Positions 46,820 to 58,630 of a stretch of DNA of 64,000 bases are shown one piece after another (the stretch's first letter is position 1; each line of letters starts with the position of its first letter). Under the pieces are notes generated by a model that was not told the origin of the DNA, did no database searches, and saw only the letters and a list, made by a program, of their open reading frames with translations. Made by a program: the position numbers and the translations under genes. The stretch lies in NCBI RefSeq assembly GCF_030445035.2, contig NC_080676.1:10206940-10270939 (forward strand), given 5' to 3'. Origin of the DNA: Dasypus novemcinctus. Its lineage: Eukaryota > Chordata > Mammalia > Cingulata > Dasypodidae.

Positions 46820-47719
46820 CCAGAAAGGAGCACCCCACCTCATGAATCATTCAACCACTGCTTTTTGTTTTGCTTTTTCTCCGCTCATTTCCTTAGTTCC
46901 ATCAATTGCCAATTTTTTTATTTTTTATTTTTGAGGAAACACCTCACTTTGAGTGAACCCCTGCCTCTGATGCGAGGGTCTGTCTTCCTCAGCAGCAGCA
47001 GCAGGAAGGGGTGCTCTCCCGCGTCTGGAGCTGGGAGCAGGGGCACAGAGATCCAGGTCGCTCCCACCTTTCCCCAGAGCTTAGTGGAGCCACGTGGCTC
47101 ACCGATTACCACGGAGCCATCAGTCAATTCACTGCCAGTTGAGGCAGAGAAGGCAATTTAGGAAGGGACACTAAAAAAGGGTAGTCCATCTGGACAACCC
47201 AACTACATTTTCTTTAGCTATAACTGTGCGCTAGCGGGCTGTTGTAGCAGATCCTAACGGCTATTGATTATACATTGTACAGGACACCTCGTTCTTAAGC
47301 AGCCTCCATTGCAGGGCATGATGCCTGTGAATTATGGCTTATTGATCCTTCTATTATATGAGGCTTTTCTATTTCTCCACTCTTTTCTGTCACCATCAAC
47401 ACAGAGCTTCACTGCAGCCCCTGCCCATTTTCTCTCTCCTTTATGGTTTCATTAGACTTTCTCCAAAGATTTCTCATAGCTCTTGCACATGGTTTAACCA
47501 TTTTTAGAAACTCTCAAAACTTTGAGCAAGTCAATCAACACTCAAAAACACATACAAATGTTTGCATAAACTCTTAACAATATGTAATTCCTCATAAACA
47601 TTCCATGCACTGTATTGAACTCAAAGTAGATGATGAAAGGGTGATTCTAAAAGGTGTAGAAATTCTAGGCTTACTTTTAAAAAAAGATAAAGTAAATAAT
47701 CAGGGATTCTTTTTTTAAA
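46820..47719. other. Unassigned stretch
   Basis: No repeat or gene recognised, with a moderately GC-rich interval at 46970-47130. Confidence 0.35.
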
Positions 47720-47998
47720 GCATGCCGTCAAGAGAGTGAAATGGATAAGCATGCCTGGATTTGACCCACTTCTTACTAGCTGTGTGGCCTTGGCCAAGTT
47801 ACCTTAGATCCACGTGCTGAAGTTTCCCATCTGTGTAATAGAAGGGAGCCAAGTAACACCTCTCTCAGGATTGTTCTGATAAGGAACAATATTTTTTAAC
47901 AATTAGCTATTAATTTGATAGTAGAAATCAGATGAAATGCTTAGGAAAGTGTCTGGCACGTAATAAGCATGCAGAAAATGTTAGCTACTACTATTTCC
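47720..47998 (+). repeat. MIR SINE
   Basis: Forward order: 'cttactagctgtgtggcctt', ggccaagttaccttagatcc, 'tgcttaggaaagtgtctggc', acgtaataagcatgcag. Confidence 0.85.
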
Positions 47999-48435
47999 AT
48001 ATGATCACAAGATGCCAGGAAGATGTGAATGATTTTGCAGATCAAAGTCAGTACATTCTTCTTGGGGTTTTGCCAGAAGATGGGCTCATTCTTGCTCCTG
48101 TAAATTTATACTTGTTTCCTGTAAATCCTGGACATCCTAGAGTTTTTGTTAACAATTTCATATTTGTTAACAATAAACTCTAGATATCAGAATTTAGTCT
48201 AGCAATATGTACTCTGGGATTAATTGGATGGGCTAAGTATCTTCCAGATCAGTATTTGCAGGAATTTCCCTTCTCCTGAGCCACAGACTTGGGAATGGTC
48301 CCTTGAGGTCAAAAGGTAAATTCACAATTTCCTCTTTTATCCACAGACATAAACCAAGTTTTACATTTTTTTGACATCCTCCCTGAGATAAATACCCCCC
48401 CACACACACACATCATCTCACATGTGTATAATGCT
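47999..48435. other. Unassigned stretch
   Basis: No feature supported beyond a short (CA)n at 48402-48413. Confidence 0.3.
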
Positions 48436-48585
48436 GAACAGTCTACAAAGAATTTTCAAATATTCTCTCATTAAAGCCTTGCAGTAACACTGAAATAAGT
48501 GGGGTGGCTATTATTACCCCCTTTCCATGGAGCTGGAACCTGAGACTTAGAGAAGCTAAGTGACTTCACCCAGCAAATCCAAACG
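48436..48585 (-). repeat. MIR SINE fragment
   Basis: Inverted core 'attaccccctttccatggag' and 'gagacttagagaagctaagt'. Confidence 0.65.
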
Positions 48586-48789
48586 ATGCTACGCATTTCC
48601 ACGTCTCCAAGCCTCGCCCCCTCTTCTGTTCCGCATGCCTCTCCTCTCCTTAGTGGGTCGGCTCAAACGTAGCTGTCCTGCCTCTGTGAAATGCCTTCCC
48701 GCCCAGCCCATGTTCTGCTCCCTCCTCTGAACTCCCACGGTATATTTTCATCACAGCACGCCCAGTGCTGGGGGAGCAGGGGTTCAGAG

Positions 48790-49020
48790 GTCACAACTCC
48801 CAGGCTTAAATCTCAAGCCCTCCCCTTGCTAGCTGGTTGGCTTTGGGCAAGTCCCAACTCAATCCGGGTTCTGTGGCTTCAGGGGCCAAATGAGAATAAT
48901 TTCTACCATTTATTGAGTGTCTACATGCATGAGGATCTTCACCAGTCAGCGTGTTTATTCCTCTCCAAAGCCCAGAAGGAAGTATCATTGTGCCCAGTTT
49001 TATAGCTCTCTCAGGCTTAG
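48790..49020. repeat. Two MIR fragments in opposite orientation
   Basis: 48800-48905 is forward (gctagctggttggctttggg). 48906-49010 is inverted (ccatttattgagtgtctaca, 'attgtgcccagttttatagc'). Confidence 0.65.
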
Positions 49021-49269
49021 ACAAGTTCTGGCCCCAGGCGATCTGACTGTAACACGGGAGTCTCCTCCAATAGGCTCTGCTGTGCCTTTGAAACAGGAAT
49101 GATCCTCGGGAATCCCTGCCAACCTGAGTCATGCGAGGGCTCGGAGGGGCCTTCGTGTAATAACAGATATCGAGTGTTCTAGTCAACTGGTGACTTACCC
49201 AGAAGATACAGACCCTCCGTCTTTCTGAGCACACACACAAATATACACAGACACAAGTTTTAAATTGGG

Positions 49270-49765
49270 AAAACCAACCCATAGGAAAGTGCACCGAACT
49301 TATGAATTCAGCTTAGAGAATTCTTTTAAAGCAAAACCTCATGTCACCACCACCCAGCTCATGAAATAGATCGTCACTAGCACGTCCGAAGCCCCCTCCT
49401 TCCCCTTCCCAACAACAACCTCCTCTCCCCCTTCCACCAAAGTTAACTGCTATCCTGAGTGTTATGAAAAACACTGTGCTTGTCTTTATAGTTGACCACC
49501 TAATAAGCATCCCTAAGCACTATAGTAACATTTTTGCCTATTATCAAACTTTATATAAACACGATCACACCATATGTATGCACCTGGCCTCTTTCACCCG
49601 ATAGTCATGAGAGTCATCTATGTTCTGTGTGAGTGGTGTTCGTTCTTTTTCTTTGCTGTATAGTATTCTATCGTATCAACATACCACAATGTATTTATCC
49701 ATGCTGTTTTTCGTGGATGTGTGCACTGTTGCAGTTTGGGGCTATGATAAATAACAGTGCCTTGA
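49270..49765 (-). mobile_element. L1 LINE 3' end, minus orientation
   Basis: In reverse it gives the L1 ORF2 tail and 3' UTR; on the plus strand 'gtatagtattctatcgtatc' and 'ttggggctatgataaataac' are typical inverted words. Confidence 0.7.
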
Positions 49766-50659
49766 AGACTCCTAGGAGATTAAGCCCAGTGGTCTTTTTC
49801 ACAAATCCACAGGTAGTTTCTATGTCTCTACTCTCCAGAAACGCTGCTGCTCCCAATCGCCCCCCACACACACCAGTCCCCCTACCATCTGGTCTGCTGT
49901 TAGGCTTGGAAATAGCAAAACGTTGTGGAACAAGCTGTGAACCCAAAGCTAGTGAAGCAACGGGCGGTCACAGACTTTCTGCAGGGCTCCCTTCCTTTCT
50001 GTATCAGATCTGACTTCTGATAGCAACAGCAGCAACAACAACAAAATACTTAAAAGCATGAAAAGAATTCTTGTTCATTTCCTCCAGGTCTGGGGAGAAA
50101 TAGGGAAGAAAGTGCTGAGCTTGTTGGTAGGGCAGTAAGGCTGGGCCCCGGCTCTCGAAACCCTCCAGCACAGAGGGCGGAGGGGAAACAGGCGGTGGGC
50201 CTGGGCTTCTGCCCCGCGCAGAGCCTGATGGTAGCCTGTTCTCAGACCGTCTGCGGAGGAGGACGGTGAAGCCTGTTCTCGCTGCGGCCAGCTGCGGGCT
50301 AGCTAGACCACCAGCAGCTCCTTCCTCCTGCCGAGAGAACGCAGGGCTGGTCGGGCTCACAGGAGGGCCTTCTCCCCTGCTTATGCCAGCAGGTGTCCGA
50401 GGGACCCTTGTCACCGTGGACGGCTGTGTTTTCCCCCACGGGCTCCTCACTGGGGAGCTAAAAGGTGGACTTGCAGTAGGTTACTCGCGATGAGGCGTCG
50501 TGGAGCAGGACCCGAACCAGTCCAGGAGTCTCCCTCCTCAGCCCAACGTTTCCAGGGTTGCCTGACGGAGAAACCACCAGGGCAGAGGCTCGTTAGGGAT
50601 TTCCATCGTTTCAGTGTGTTACATAAGTTTTTTCAATAATACTCTGCTGGCAGGAACAT
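49766..50659. other. Unassigned sequence with GC-rich patch
   Basis: 50140-50420 is GC-rich and CpG-containing. A short CAA/CAG-type repeat (acagcagcaacaacaacaa) lies at 50025-50044. No gene is recognised. Confidence 0.35.
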
Positions 50660-50870
50660 GATTGTTATCATCTTTCTTAAGGGTGATTTGGTAATAAGAA
50701 TCAGAAACCTGAAAAATGTCCTTTCCCTTTGATCCAGCAATTCCACTTCTGGGAAGTCATCCTCAGGATAGAACCAGACACCAGAAATGAGACCATGCTT
50801 CACGGTATCGTCTCTAATACGGAAAAACTGGAGGCAGCCCAGACAGTCATAACAAAGAGCCAGTATAGGG
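50660..50870 (+). mobile_element. L1 LINE fragment, old subfamily
   Basis: tttgatccagcaattccact, 'tctgggaagtcatcctcagg' and 'ggaaaaactggaggcagccc' are the ordered words of an L1M-type ORF2 end. Confidence 0.65.
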
Positions 50871-51256
50871 ATGTTAACCCAAAAAAATGTAAGACCATGC
50901 AATGAGGTTTCCTCCACAAGAAGGAGGGAAAAAACATTTGAAAATATGATGCATCAGGGGAGCTCCCATGCCACGTCCCACGCACAGCTGATGTCCTGTG
51001 GCACGATTTTATCAGAGGAGGCCAGCGTGGGTCCAAGTTGCAGGTTGGGAGCAAGCGGCAGGGCGCGTGGGTAGCACTGCCCTTTCGAAGCCAAGAAAAT
51101 ACACGGCCAAGGAGGGTACAGCTGGCAGAGTGTTGGACCAGCAGCTAGCTCTTCACCCCGCGGAGGCCTGGGGCCCAGGGCACAGCGGAGGCTCCTGGGG
51201 TCTTCACCAAGAGACAAGCTCGGGAGGGAGGGACTGGGGAAGGACAGATGGCTCAC

Positions 51257-51670
51257 CGCGGTCGGAAGCCCACCTGGGCGCACAGCTTGTCTCTCCAGCA
51301 AGTCCAAGACCCAAGCACGCCAACCTTCCCTGAGAGCCCAAGGGAAAATCTCACGTTTGGGGTCCTCCAGGTTCTCCTCCTCCAGGTCATTTGCAAGGTT
51401 CAGTGCCAAGAACAAGTTGCTAAGGGTGTACGCACTGAGCTGCATGTCGGTGCACCGGAAGTACACCGGCACCATGTCCAAGAGATGCTTATCAGAAATC
51501 TGGAAACAGGGGTCTCTGGTGAGAGAACCCTGGAGAAAATGGCCCTCCAGAAGGCTGAGGAAGGCCTGGAGCTTCTGGTGCTGTGGGAAGGGAGAAACCC
51601 ACGTCCCTGCTGGACGCTCCAGCCCGCCCAGCTCCACCTGGACAGTGGTAGGGTCTTGGGCGCTACTCAT
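51257..51670 (-). pseudogene. SPDYC-like: Speedy/RINGO C (SPDYC)-like coding remnant
   Basis: Speedy/RINGO proteins bind and activate CDK1/CDK2 through a RINGO box. The minus strand from the ATG at 51670 reads MSSAQDPTT, VQVELGG, QAFLSLLEGHF, DPCFQISDKHLL, VYF, NLFLALNLANDLEE and KREIFPWAL. These align in order with the N terminus and RINGO box of SPDYC as I recall it. After the EIFPWAL block the frame is lost: RDKLCAQVGFRP continues in the next register, a net change of about 5 nt versus human. Homology then stops exactly at gtgagc (51256-51251), which resembles a splice donor. Later Speedy exons are not visible downstream. An upstream in-frame ATG at 51733 adds 21 codons without homology. 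Either a decayed gene copy cut at an exon edge or a partial processed copy. Family call confident; a working product is very unlikely. Confidence 0.8.
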
Positions 51671-51757
51671 CTCAGGGTGGGATGGAGTGAGGAGGGGCGG
51701 GATGGGGCAGGGTGACCGGGGCTCAGCAGTCATCTACAGCATCTATCAGCCCAGCCA
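51671..51757. other. Short 5' flank of the SPDYC-like remnant
   Basis: No promoter element recognised. Confidence 0.3.
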
Positions 51758-52198
51758 TGTCAGTGGAAAGCTCTGGGTTCTGGGCCTCTAGGTTCTTGGT
51801 TTATGTAGCATAAAAGAATTTAAGCATGTGCCATAGGGTGGGCAAGGGAGTAGAGAGTTTATTAGGAAACAAGGAGAGTACACAGTCTGAAACACAGACG
51901 GCAGGGGTGCTGCAGGGTGAGACAGGCAAGCGGAGCCCCGGTCAGGCCTTTTAAGCCCTTTTCTCCTCCCTTCCTAATGCTGGCAGGGGCCCCAGCTGTT
52001 TGCTATTCTGACTGGCAGCCTTATCATCCGGGCCTGTAGCTCCCAGGGGTCGGTGAGGAGGCCTGTTTGGGGTTCTCTGGGGCTTCTCCTTGACCCCAGA
52101 AAGAGTTCCGAATGGGATGTCGTGGCTAGGGTTTCACGGGATGCCCAGGAGGTTTCTGGGTGGGGTTTCACGGCCACGTTGTCTGCTGTGACAGGACA
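51758..52198 (-). mobile_element. LTR, possibly related to the LTRs at 6.5 kb and 63.8 kb
   Basis: The plus-strand order ctaggttcttgg, agaatttaagc and a gagtttattagg-type word parallels 63780-63850 (ctaggttcttgg, gaatttcaagagc, gatttattcagg). It could run from tgtcagtgg (51758) to tgacaggaca (52198), which gives TG...CA. Limits and family are tentative. Confidence 0.5.
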
Positions 52199-52289
52199 TC
52201 TTCTCCATACTAACCTGCCTCAGAAATATAAAGACTCATATATAGGTATAAAATTGGCAAACCCGATATGTAATATTTTTAAAACCTTG
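52199..52289. other. Short unassigned stretch
   Basis: No feature supported. Confidence 0.3.
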
Positions 52290-52662
52290 TTTTTTAAAAC
52301 AAATCAATTTTATTGATACACATTAATAAAGCATGCAGTTTATCCAAAGTGTACAATCAATGGTATTTGGTATAATCACATAGTTGTGAGTTCATCACTT
52401 CAATCGTTGTTAAATCATTTTCATTATTTCGATAATAATAAACAAAAAAGCGACAAACAACCCAACAAGAAACTTCTCACCTCTCAATCTCGTGTTTCCC
52501 TGCTGCTCTTCCAGGCTATTCTTGCACAATTATTTATTTGTTCACTAAGAAGTATTATTGAGATATATTCATTTACCATGTGATCTATCCAAAGTGTATA
52601 ATCAATGGCTTTTTTCTTTTAGCTGTTAAAAAGTCCTTTACTGTACAATTGTAAAATAAATA
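52290..52662 (-). mobile_element. L1 3' UTR sequence, minus orientation, partly duplicated
   Basis: atccaaagtgtacaatcaat and 'ataatcacatagttgtgagt' are inverted L1 3' UTR words. A similar atccaaagtgtataatcaat recurs at 52588, suggesting two adjacent 3' ends. Confidence 0.65.
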
Positions 52663-52676
52663 GAAAAAGAGATTGA

Positions 52677-53046
52677 GGGAAGCGGCTGTGGCTCCACCAG
52701 TTGGGCTCCCGTCTACCACATGGGAGGCCCTGGGTTCGTGTCCCGGGGCCTCCTTGTGAAGGCAGGCTCACCCGCATGCTGCGAAGCGTGCCTGCATGCT
52801 GCTGAGTGCTGCCCGGCCCACAGATGCTGCAGAGAGCTGACTCAGCAAAAGGTGACGCAACAAAAAAAGAAGGGAGACGAGCAAGAACACAGAAGAGCCA
52901 GCAGCTAATGGACACAGAGAGCAGACAGCAAGCAAGCCGCAATGGAGGAGGGGAAAATAAATAAATACAGACACAGAAGAACGTACAGTGAAATGGACAC
53001 AGAGAGCAGACAGCAAGCCAAAAATTGCAAGAGGGGGGTGGATAAA
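52677..53046 (+). mobile_element. DAS-SINE with internally duplicated 3' part
   Basis: Head and linker are followed by two tandem copies of the cacagagagcagacagcaag block (52913-52932 and 52996-53015). The perfect 13-bp duplication aaaaagagattga is at 52664-52676 and 53047-53059. Confidence 0.88.
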
Positions 53047-53059
53047 AAAAAGAGATTGA

Positions 53060-53624
53060 AAGAAATTACAAATTTTAAAAGAGATTGCAAGGCCAGGTTA
53101 GATTTAATATAATTGATTATAAAAAATAGAGAGCATAGCAACAAACATTTATAAATGTAAATAATAATTCAAACATAATAGAAATTATGACATAATTCTA
53201 ACTTTATATTGCTGCTTTAACTATTAGACATAATAATCTCTAAGAATGAAAGAAAATGTTGGTTCTGTTACTTAATTGCCATTTAGGCCATAATTTTTCT
53301 AGATAAGCAAATTCCTATTTGGGAATTCTTCACATCTTATTGGAATGAATTACAGTAGATAATTTGCCAACTCATAATTTTATAAGGCAGAAAAACTCAA
53401 ACTCTTGTTCAACAGTAGTCATGCTAAATCATTATTGATCTAGATAGATTATTTTACTTAAAGAGTATGAATAAGAAAGGGATAAAGAAAAATGAAATAT
53501 CCAAATATCTCTTCTCCAGACCTCTTTAATTAAAAGCAAGTGTTTATTTTGTATGAAAAAATTTACAGAATACTGATCACAGGGACAATTTGCCAGTTGC
53601 ACTGAGTAATTATTGTTCATTTAC
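53060..53624. other. Unassigned AT-rich stretch
   Basis: No gene or repeat recognised. Confidence 0.35.
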
Positions 53625-56030
53625 TATAATGTTGTTATTTCACATTTATCTGCTCTACTCCAGCTCTTTTTGGGTTACTATTTGCATGGGATACCTTTTT
53701 CCAATCTTTCACTTTTTGGTTGTTTTTTGTTTTTGTTTTTATTTATTTCTCTTCCCTTCCCTCCTCCACCCCTACCCCCAGTTGTCTGCTCTCTGTGTCC
53801 ATTCGCTGTGTGATCTTCTGTGTCCACTTGTATTCTTGTCAGCACAACCTGAAATCTGTGTCTCCTTTTGTTGCGTCATCTTGCTGCAACAGCTCTCCGT
53901 GTGTGCGGCACCATTCCTGGACAGGCTACACTTTGTTGGGGACACCCCTGCGTGGCAGGACACTCCTTGCATGCATCAGCACTGCATGTGGGCCAGCTTA
54001 TCACAAGGGTCAGGAGGCCGGGGTTTGAACCTTGAACCTCCCATGTGGTAGGCGGGCGCCCTATCCATTGGGCCAAATCTGCTTCCCTCCAACCTTTCAC
54101 GTTTAACCTGGTTGTGTCCTCAATGTGTGAGGTGGGTCTCTTGCAGAGAACATACAGATGGCTTATATTTTTTTATCCATTCTATCAATCTATGTCTTTT
54201 GATTGGGGAGTTCAGTCCATTAACATTCATCGTTATTACTGTGAAGGCATTACTTACTTCATCCATTTTGTCCTTCAGCTCTCTGTTACCAGATCTTTCT
54301 ATTTTCTGTCTTCTTATCCTTTAGTTTACCCTTCCTAAGAATCTTCATTTCTAAACTCTTCTCCAAATCTCTCCTTGTTTTTTCCTTTCAAGCTTCATCA
54401 CCCCCATTAATATCTCTTGAAAATCTGGTCATTTGGCAACAAATTCTATTACTGTTTGTCTGTGAAGACTTTGAACTCACCCTCATTTTTCAAGGACAGT
54501 TTTGCCAGATACAGAATTCTTGGCTGGCAGTTTCTCTCTTCCAGAACCTTAAATACATCATACCAGTTTCTTTTCTCCTCCATGGCTCCTGATGTGAGGT
54601 TGGCACTTAATCTTAGCACATTTCCCTTGTATGTGATGCTTTGCTTTTCTCTTGCAGCTTTCAGAATCCTGACTTTATCTCTGATATTTGTCATTCTGTA
54701 TAGTAGGTGTCTCAGGGTAAGTCTTTTCATTTTTATTCTGTTCAGGGTGTGTTTTCCTTGTTGGATATTGATAGTTATGTCTTTCATAAAGATTACAAAG
54801 TTTTCATTCATTATGTCCTCAAATATTCTTTCTGCCCCTTTTCTTTTCTCTTCTCCTTCTGGGATACCAATAATGCAAATGTTTGTGCATTCCGCTTGGT
54901 CATTCAATTCCCTGAGACTGTTCTATTTTTTTCCATGCTTTTTTTTCCTGTTCTCCTGTCTTTTCTAATTCAGATGGTCTGTCTTCAAAATCACTAATTC
55001 TGTCTTCAAGCAATTCAAATCTGCTCTTATGTGCCTCTAATGTATTTTAAATCTTATCCATCATAGCTTTCATTCCCATAAGGTCTGTTACTTTTCTTTG
55101 CAGGCTTTCAAATTTTTCTTTAGTATCTTCTTAATATTCTTTATTTCTTTAGTCATATTTTCTTTAAATTCTTTGAAGTGATTTAGGAGAGTTATATGAT
55201 TATCACTGATTAATTGTATTAAATCCTGTAACTCTTCAGGATATTTGGTTTGCTTTTTGGCTGGGCCATCTCTTCCTGTTTCCTAGTATGGCTCATAATT
55301 TTTTTGCTAATGTCTGGGCACCTGAAAATATTGGTGAACTTACTCTAACGGCTAATTTCTCTCTCTTGCCTATTGTTTTTTTTTTTTCCCACAGCTCTTC
55401 TTTGATATTTGGTTCAATTTATTCTCAATCTTTAAAATTGTGTAGCTTGAGTTTTCAGAATTGGACCAGGGACTCACCAGTGGGGCATAGATTTTCTCCC
55501 CAGGAGTTGGACACAAAGTGTGGAGACAGTTTTTGTTCATGCAATCTTGAGACTAGCCAGCAGGTGACGCTAGTCAGCACACATTTCCACAGAGATGTTT
55601 CAGTCTTGACTTTCCCATGTTCCTGTGTTGAATCTCCAGATCAGAGATTCAAAGTGAGCTCTGCTGGCCAAATTCACTGAAGAAAAATACCTCACCCTCC
55701 CCTTCCTTTTCCCTTGAAATAGCTGACAGGGAGAAAGATGTCTGTTCCCCTCTCAGTTGGCGGCAGTGAGCCAGAGATTTTACCCCAGCTTAATATCTTG
55801 GGGTAGGAGAGGGGAGCCCTTCCCAGCTGGCACAGGTGCTTAGTAGCCCACATTCGTCATTTCAGTTTCTTTGTCTCTCTGCCCCTCACCCACCTGGGAG
55901 TTGTGTAGCACTGTCCTGGTCTGCTGACCCACAAAGCAGGTCCATTGCACAGCTTTTGGCTCTTCTCCATTGTTTTTGTGAGAGCATTCAGCTCTGCCTG
56001 TTAGACCATCACCATCTTCCTACCTAAAAC
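53625..56030 (-). mobile_element. L1 LINE retaining its 5' UTR, ORF1 and start of ORF2
   Basis: On the minus strand, 56030 to about 55300 reads as 5' UTR. An ORF1 remnant follows, including a 152-codon open frame (54907-54449) that decodes to the RRM-like and C-terminal parts of L1 ORF1p (IIGIPEGEE, RILKAAREKQ, LSANLTSG). The start of ORF2 is near 54245-54100, with the endonuclease word MNVNGLNSPIK. The body is interrupted at 53713-54088 by a SINE and resumes at 53625-53711. Most of ORF2 and the 3' UTR are missing. Frames are broken outside the ORF1 segment. Confidence 0.85.
53713..54088 (-). mobile_element. DAS-SINE, chimeric type, inserted in L1
   Basis: Inverted copy with a shortened body (the 'tgcgcgc' block is reduced). 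The imperfect duplication ccaa(t/c)ctttcac is at 53701-53712 and 54089-54100, inside the L1. Confidence 0.88.
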
Positions 56031-57448
56031 CTTACTTTTTTAAAAAAATGCAAACATAACCTGCGTTCATTGAAAATAATTCAAAGTAAAAGCACCACTC
56101 TCATGTCTTTATTCAAACCATTATCAAGAGTTTGTTGTCTGTGAAGCTAGACCTATTTACATTTTCAAGTGCTTAATTGTTTACATAAGGAACATCATTC
56201 ACACAATCACCCTTGTGAGTAGTATTTTTATTTTCCTGATTTTACAGCTGTAGAAGCAGGCTCAAAAAAGGTTACATCTGGAACACCATCACAATTTTCT
56301 GAAATACAAAATGGATATCAGCATAAAGAGTACTAGACCACTATGTATTGTTGATTTACGGACACTTGGGAGGTTAGACTTGGAAGAGATTTTAGAGGTG
56401 CTGCCTTCAACTTTCTCATGTGCAGGAGTTTCCCTCTGCTGCATTCTGGAGCAATGGTCCTCCAGTGGCCACTTGCACGTGCCCAGTAACAGGTGGCCCC
56501 TGCTTTCCAACAGAGCCCCCTCCATTTCATGGGGCTGAAACCTACTTCCTGGAACTTGAATTCCTTGGCCCGAGTCCTCTTCTGAGCCCAGGTCCTATAG
56601 GCAAAGCCACCAGGGTATTTATTTCAAAATGAAGGATAAAGCGGGTAAGTCTGAGGGTTTTCCCAAATGGAAAAAGCATCAGGTGACCTGGGGGTGGAAG
56701 AAATAAAAAACCACACTGGAAGTGGCCTGTGTGTTAGGACAGGATACTGGTGTGGGACCTGCCAACACTCTGGAATGATGCAGAAATCCACTCACTCTTC
56801 CAGATAAGAGCCTTCCAAATATTTGCACTCCCCATGCCCACCCCCCACTGGTCATGACTCCCCTTAATCTTCTGTCCTAAATGCCTCTGCAAAATCTGAT
56901 GCCCTTCACTGTCCAGTTCAGGTTTTAGAATATAAGGCATCTTGAATCTTTTGCTTGTTACTTGGGTTTTAATTAGCCATGCTTTCTGATCTGCTATTAA
57001 TAGAAGAAAATTTTATCCTACACTTTGTTTACAGGGGTTGGACACAACGAACTTCACCTGTCTTGGTAAGGGAAGGTGTGTACATGGGCATTTGTCGTAT
57101 GATTTTTTTACATCTTTGTATTGAAGTAAATATTTCATTTAAAAAGATGTAAAGTCTACTTATAAAAGCCAACCTATTTCTGGTACTTTGTGTCAGCAGC
57201 CTTGTGGCAAACTAAGACACCCCTCCATATACACAGACACACACAACATAGATCTGCCTTTTGAGAAGTATCCAAATGGGATTCGATGTCTGAGGTTGAT
57301 CATTCAGCAAGGCTGATAGAAAGCTCCAAGTTACATGCCTTTCACAAATGAGAAAATAGAGAGTATGGCATTGAATGGTGTCTAGTTTAAATATTCTAAT
57401 CCCTGTATTTTTTATCTAAAGCAGAACATCTTACCAATGGAAAGTAAC
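56031..57448. other. Unassigned sequence with small MIR-like and old-repeat pieces
   Basis: 56215-56275 may be an inverted MIR (ttcctgattttacagctgta). 56330-56560 resembles an ancient LINE remnant, but I cannot name it. No gene is supported. Confidence 0.4.
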
Positions 57449-57752
57449 TTTTTTTTTTCCTTTTCTTCTCATTTTCTCCTCTAGGATTCACCAGGATTCG
57501 ATCCTGGGGACTTCTGATGTAGAGAGAGGTTCCCTGTCATGTGCACCACCTCAGTTTCTGGTTTCTGTTGCGTTTCAGCTTGACTCTCCCCTGCATCTCT
57601 CTTTTGGTGTGTCATCATCTTGCTGCGTGGCTCACTGCGCGGGCACTGGCTTGCTGCACAGGCACGCCTTTACCAGGAGGCACCAGGGATTGAACCCGGG
57701 TCCCCCCATATGGTAGACGGAATCCCAATCACACGAGCCACATCTGCTTCCC
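57449..57752 (-). mobile_element. DAS-SINE dimer, same subtype as 31003
   Basis: Inverted, with two heads at about 57485-57555 and 57680-57750. The linker contains a ctcactgcgcgggcactggc region. The flanks gaaagtaac and gaaataac (57440, 57753) may be a decayed duplication. Confidence 0.8.
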
Positions 57753-58224
57753 GAAATAACTATTAAGCTAGCTACTTGGTATCCTGAAAAAAGAAAAATC
57801 CCCTAAAGAGCTACTTGATTGAAACCAGTCTTTTCAGCTTTATTTTCAAGATGTATGCTAGTAAAAAAAAAAAAAAATTAGATTATGTTAGTAATCTCAT
57901 ACTACTACAGTTATGAAAACCTATAACTTTCAGATAAATATTCATTTGTTCATTCACTCAGTCCTCAGTGATAAGGAGCTAGCTGTGCACGGAAATGGAG
58001 AAGAGCATTCCAGAGAGAGGAGGCTGCATGGCCAAAGACCCTAATGTGCACTCGAGGTTGGGAGCTCCCAAGACAGCAAGAGACCAGTGATGCTGGAGCA
58101 GTGATGCTGGGGAAATGGGAGAGAAAGTCACAGACGGGCAGTGGGATATCCAGGTCCGTAAGTCCACGCTGGACATATAAATTAGGAAGTCCTTAGCGAG
58201 CTGAAGGTATATAAATCCTAGAGA
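57753..58224. repeat. Old repeat, left part
   Basis: 58000-58220 reads as the start of the long old repeat that continues at 58631 and 60140. 57753-57999 shows nothing recognised. Confidence 0.4.
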
Positions 58225-58630
58225 GGGAAGAGGACTTGGCCCAGTGGTTAGGGCGTCCGTCTACCACGTGGGAGGTCCGCGGTTCAAACCCCGGGCATCC
58301 TTGACCCGTGTGCAGCTGGCCCATGCACAGTGCTGATGTGCACAAGGAGTGCCCTGCAACACAGGGGTGTCCCCACGTAGGGGAGCCTCACGTGCAAGGA
58401 GTGCACCCGTAAGGAGAGCCGCCCAATGCGACAGAAAGTGCAGCCTGCCCAGGAATGGCGCCACACACACAGAGAGCTGACACAAGATGATGCGACAAAA
58501 AGAAACACAGATTCCCAGTGCCACGGATAAGGATAGAAACGGTCACAGAAGAACAAACCGCGAATGGACACAGAGAACAGACAACTGGAGGAGGGGAGAG
58601 AAATAAAAACTAAATCTTTAAAAAAAAAAG
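58225..58630 (+). mobile_element. DAS-SINE, chimeric type
   Basis: Complete head (cttggcccagtggttagggc), body, and a taaatctt(A)10 tail. A duplication is not certain (cctagagag / cctcaagag). Confidence 0.9.

Noticed and set aside
54449..54907. L1 ORF1 segment as a host gene
   Set aside because: Clear L1 ORF1p motifs, flanked by L1 5' UTR and ORF2 start. It belongs to the L1 element.
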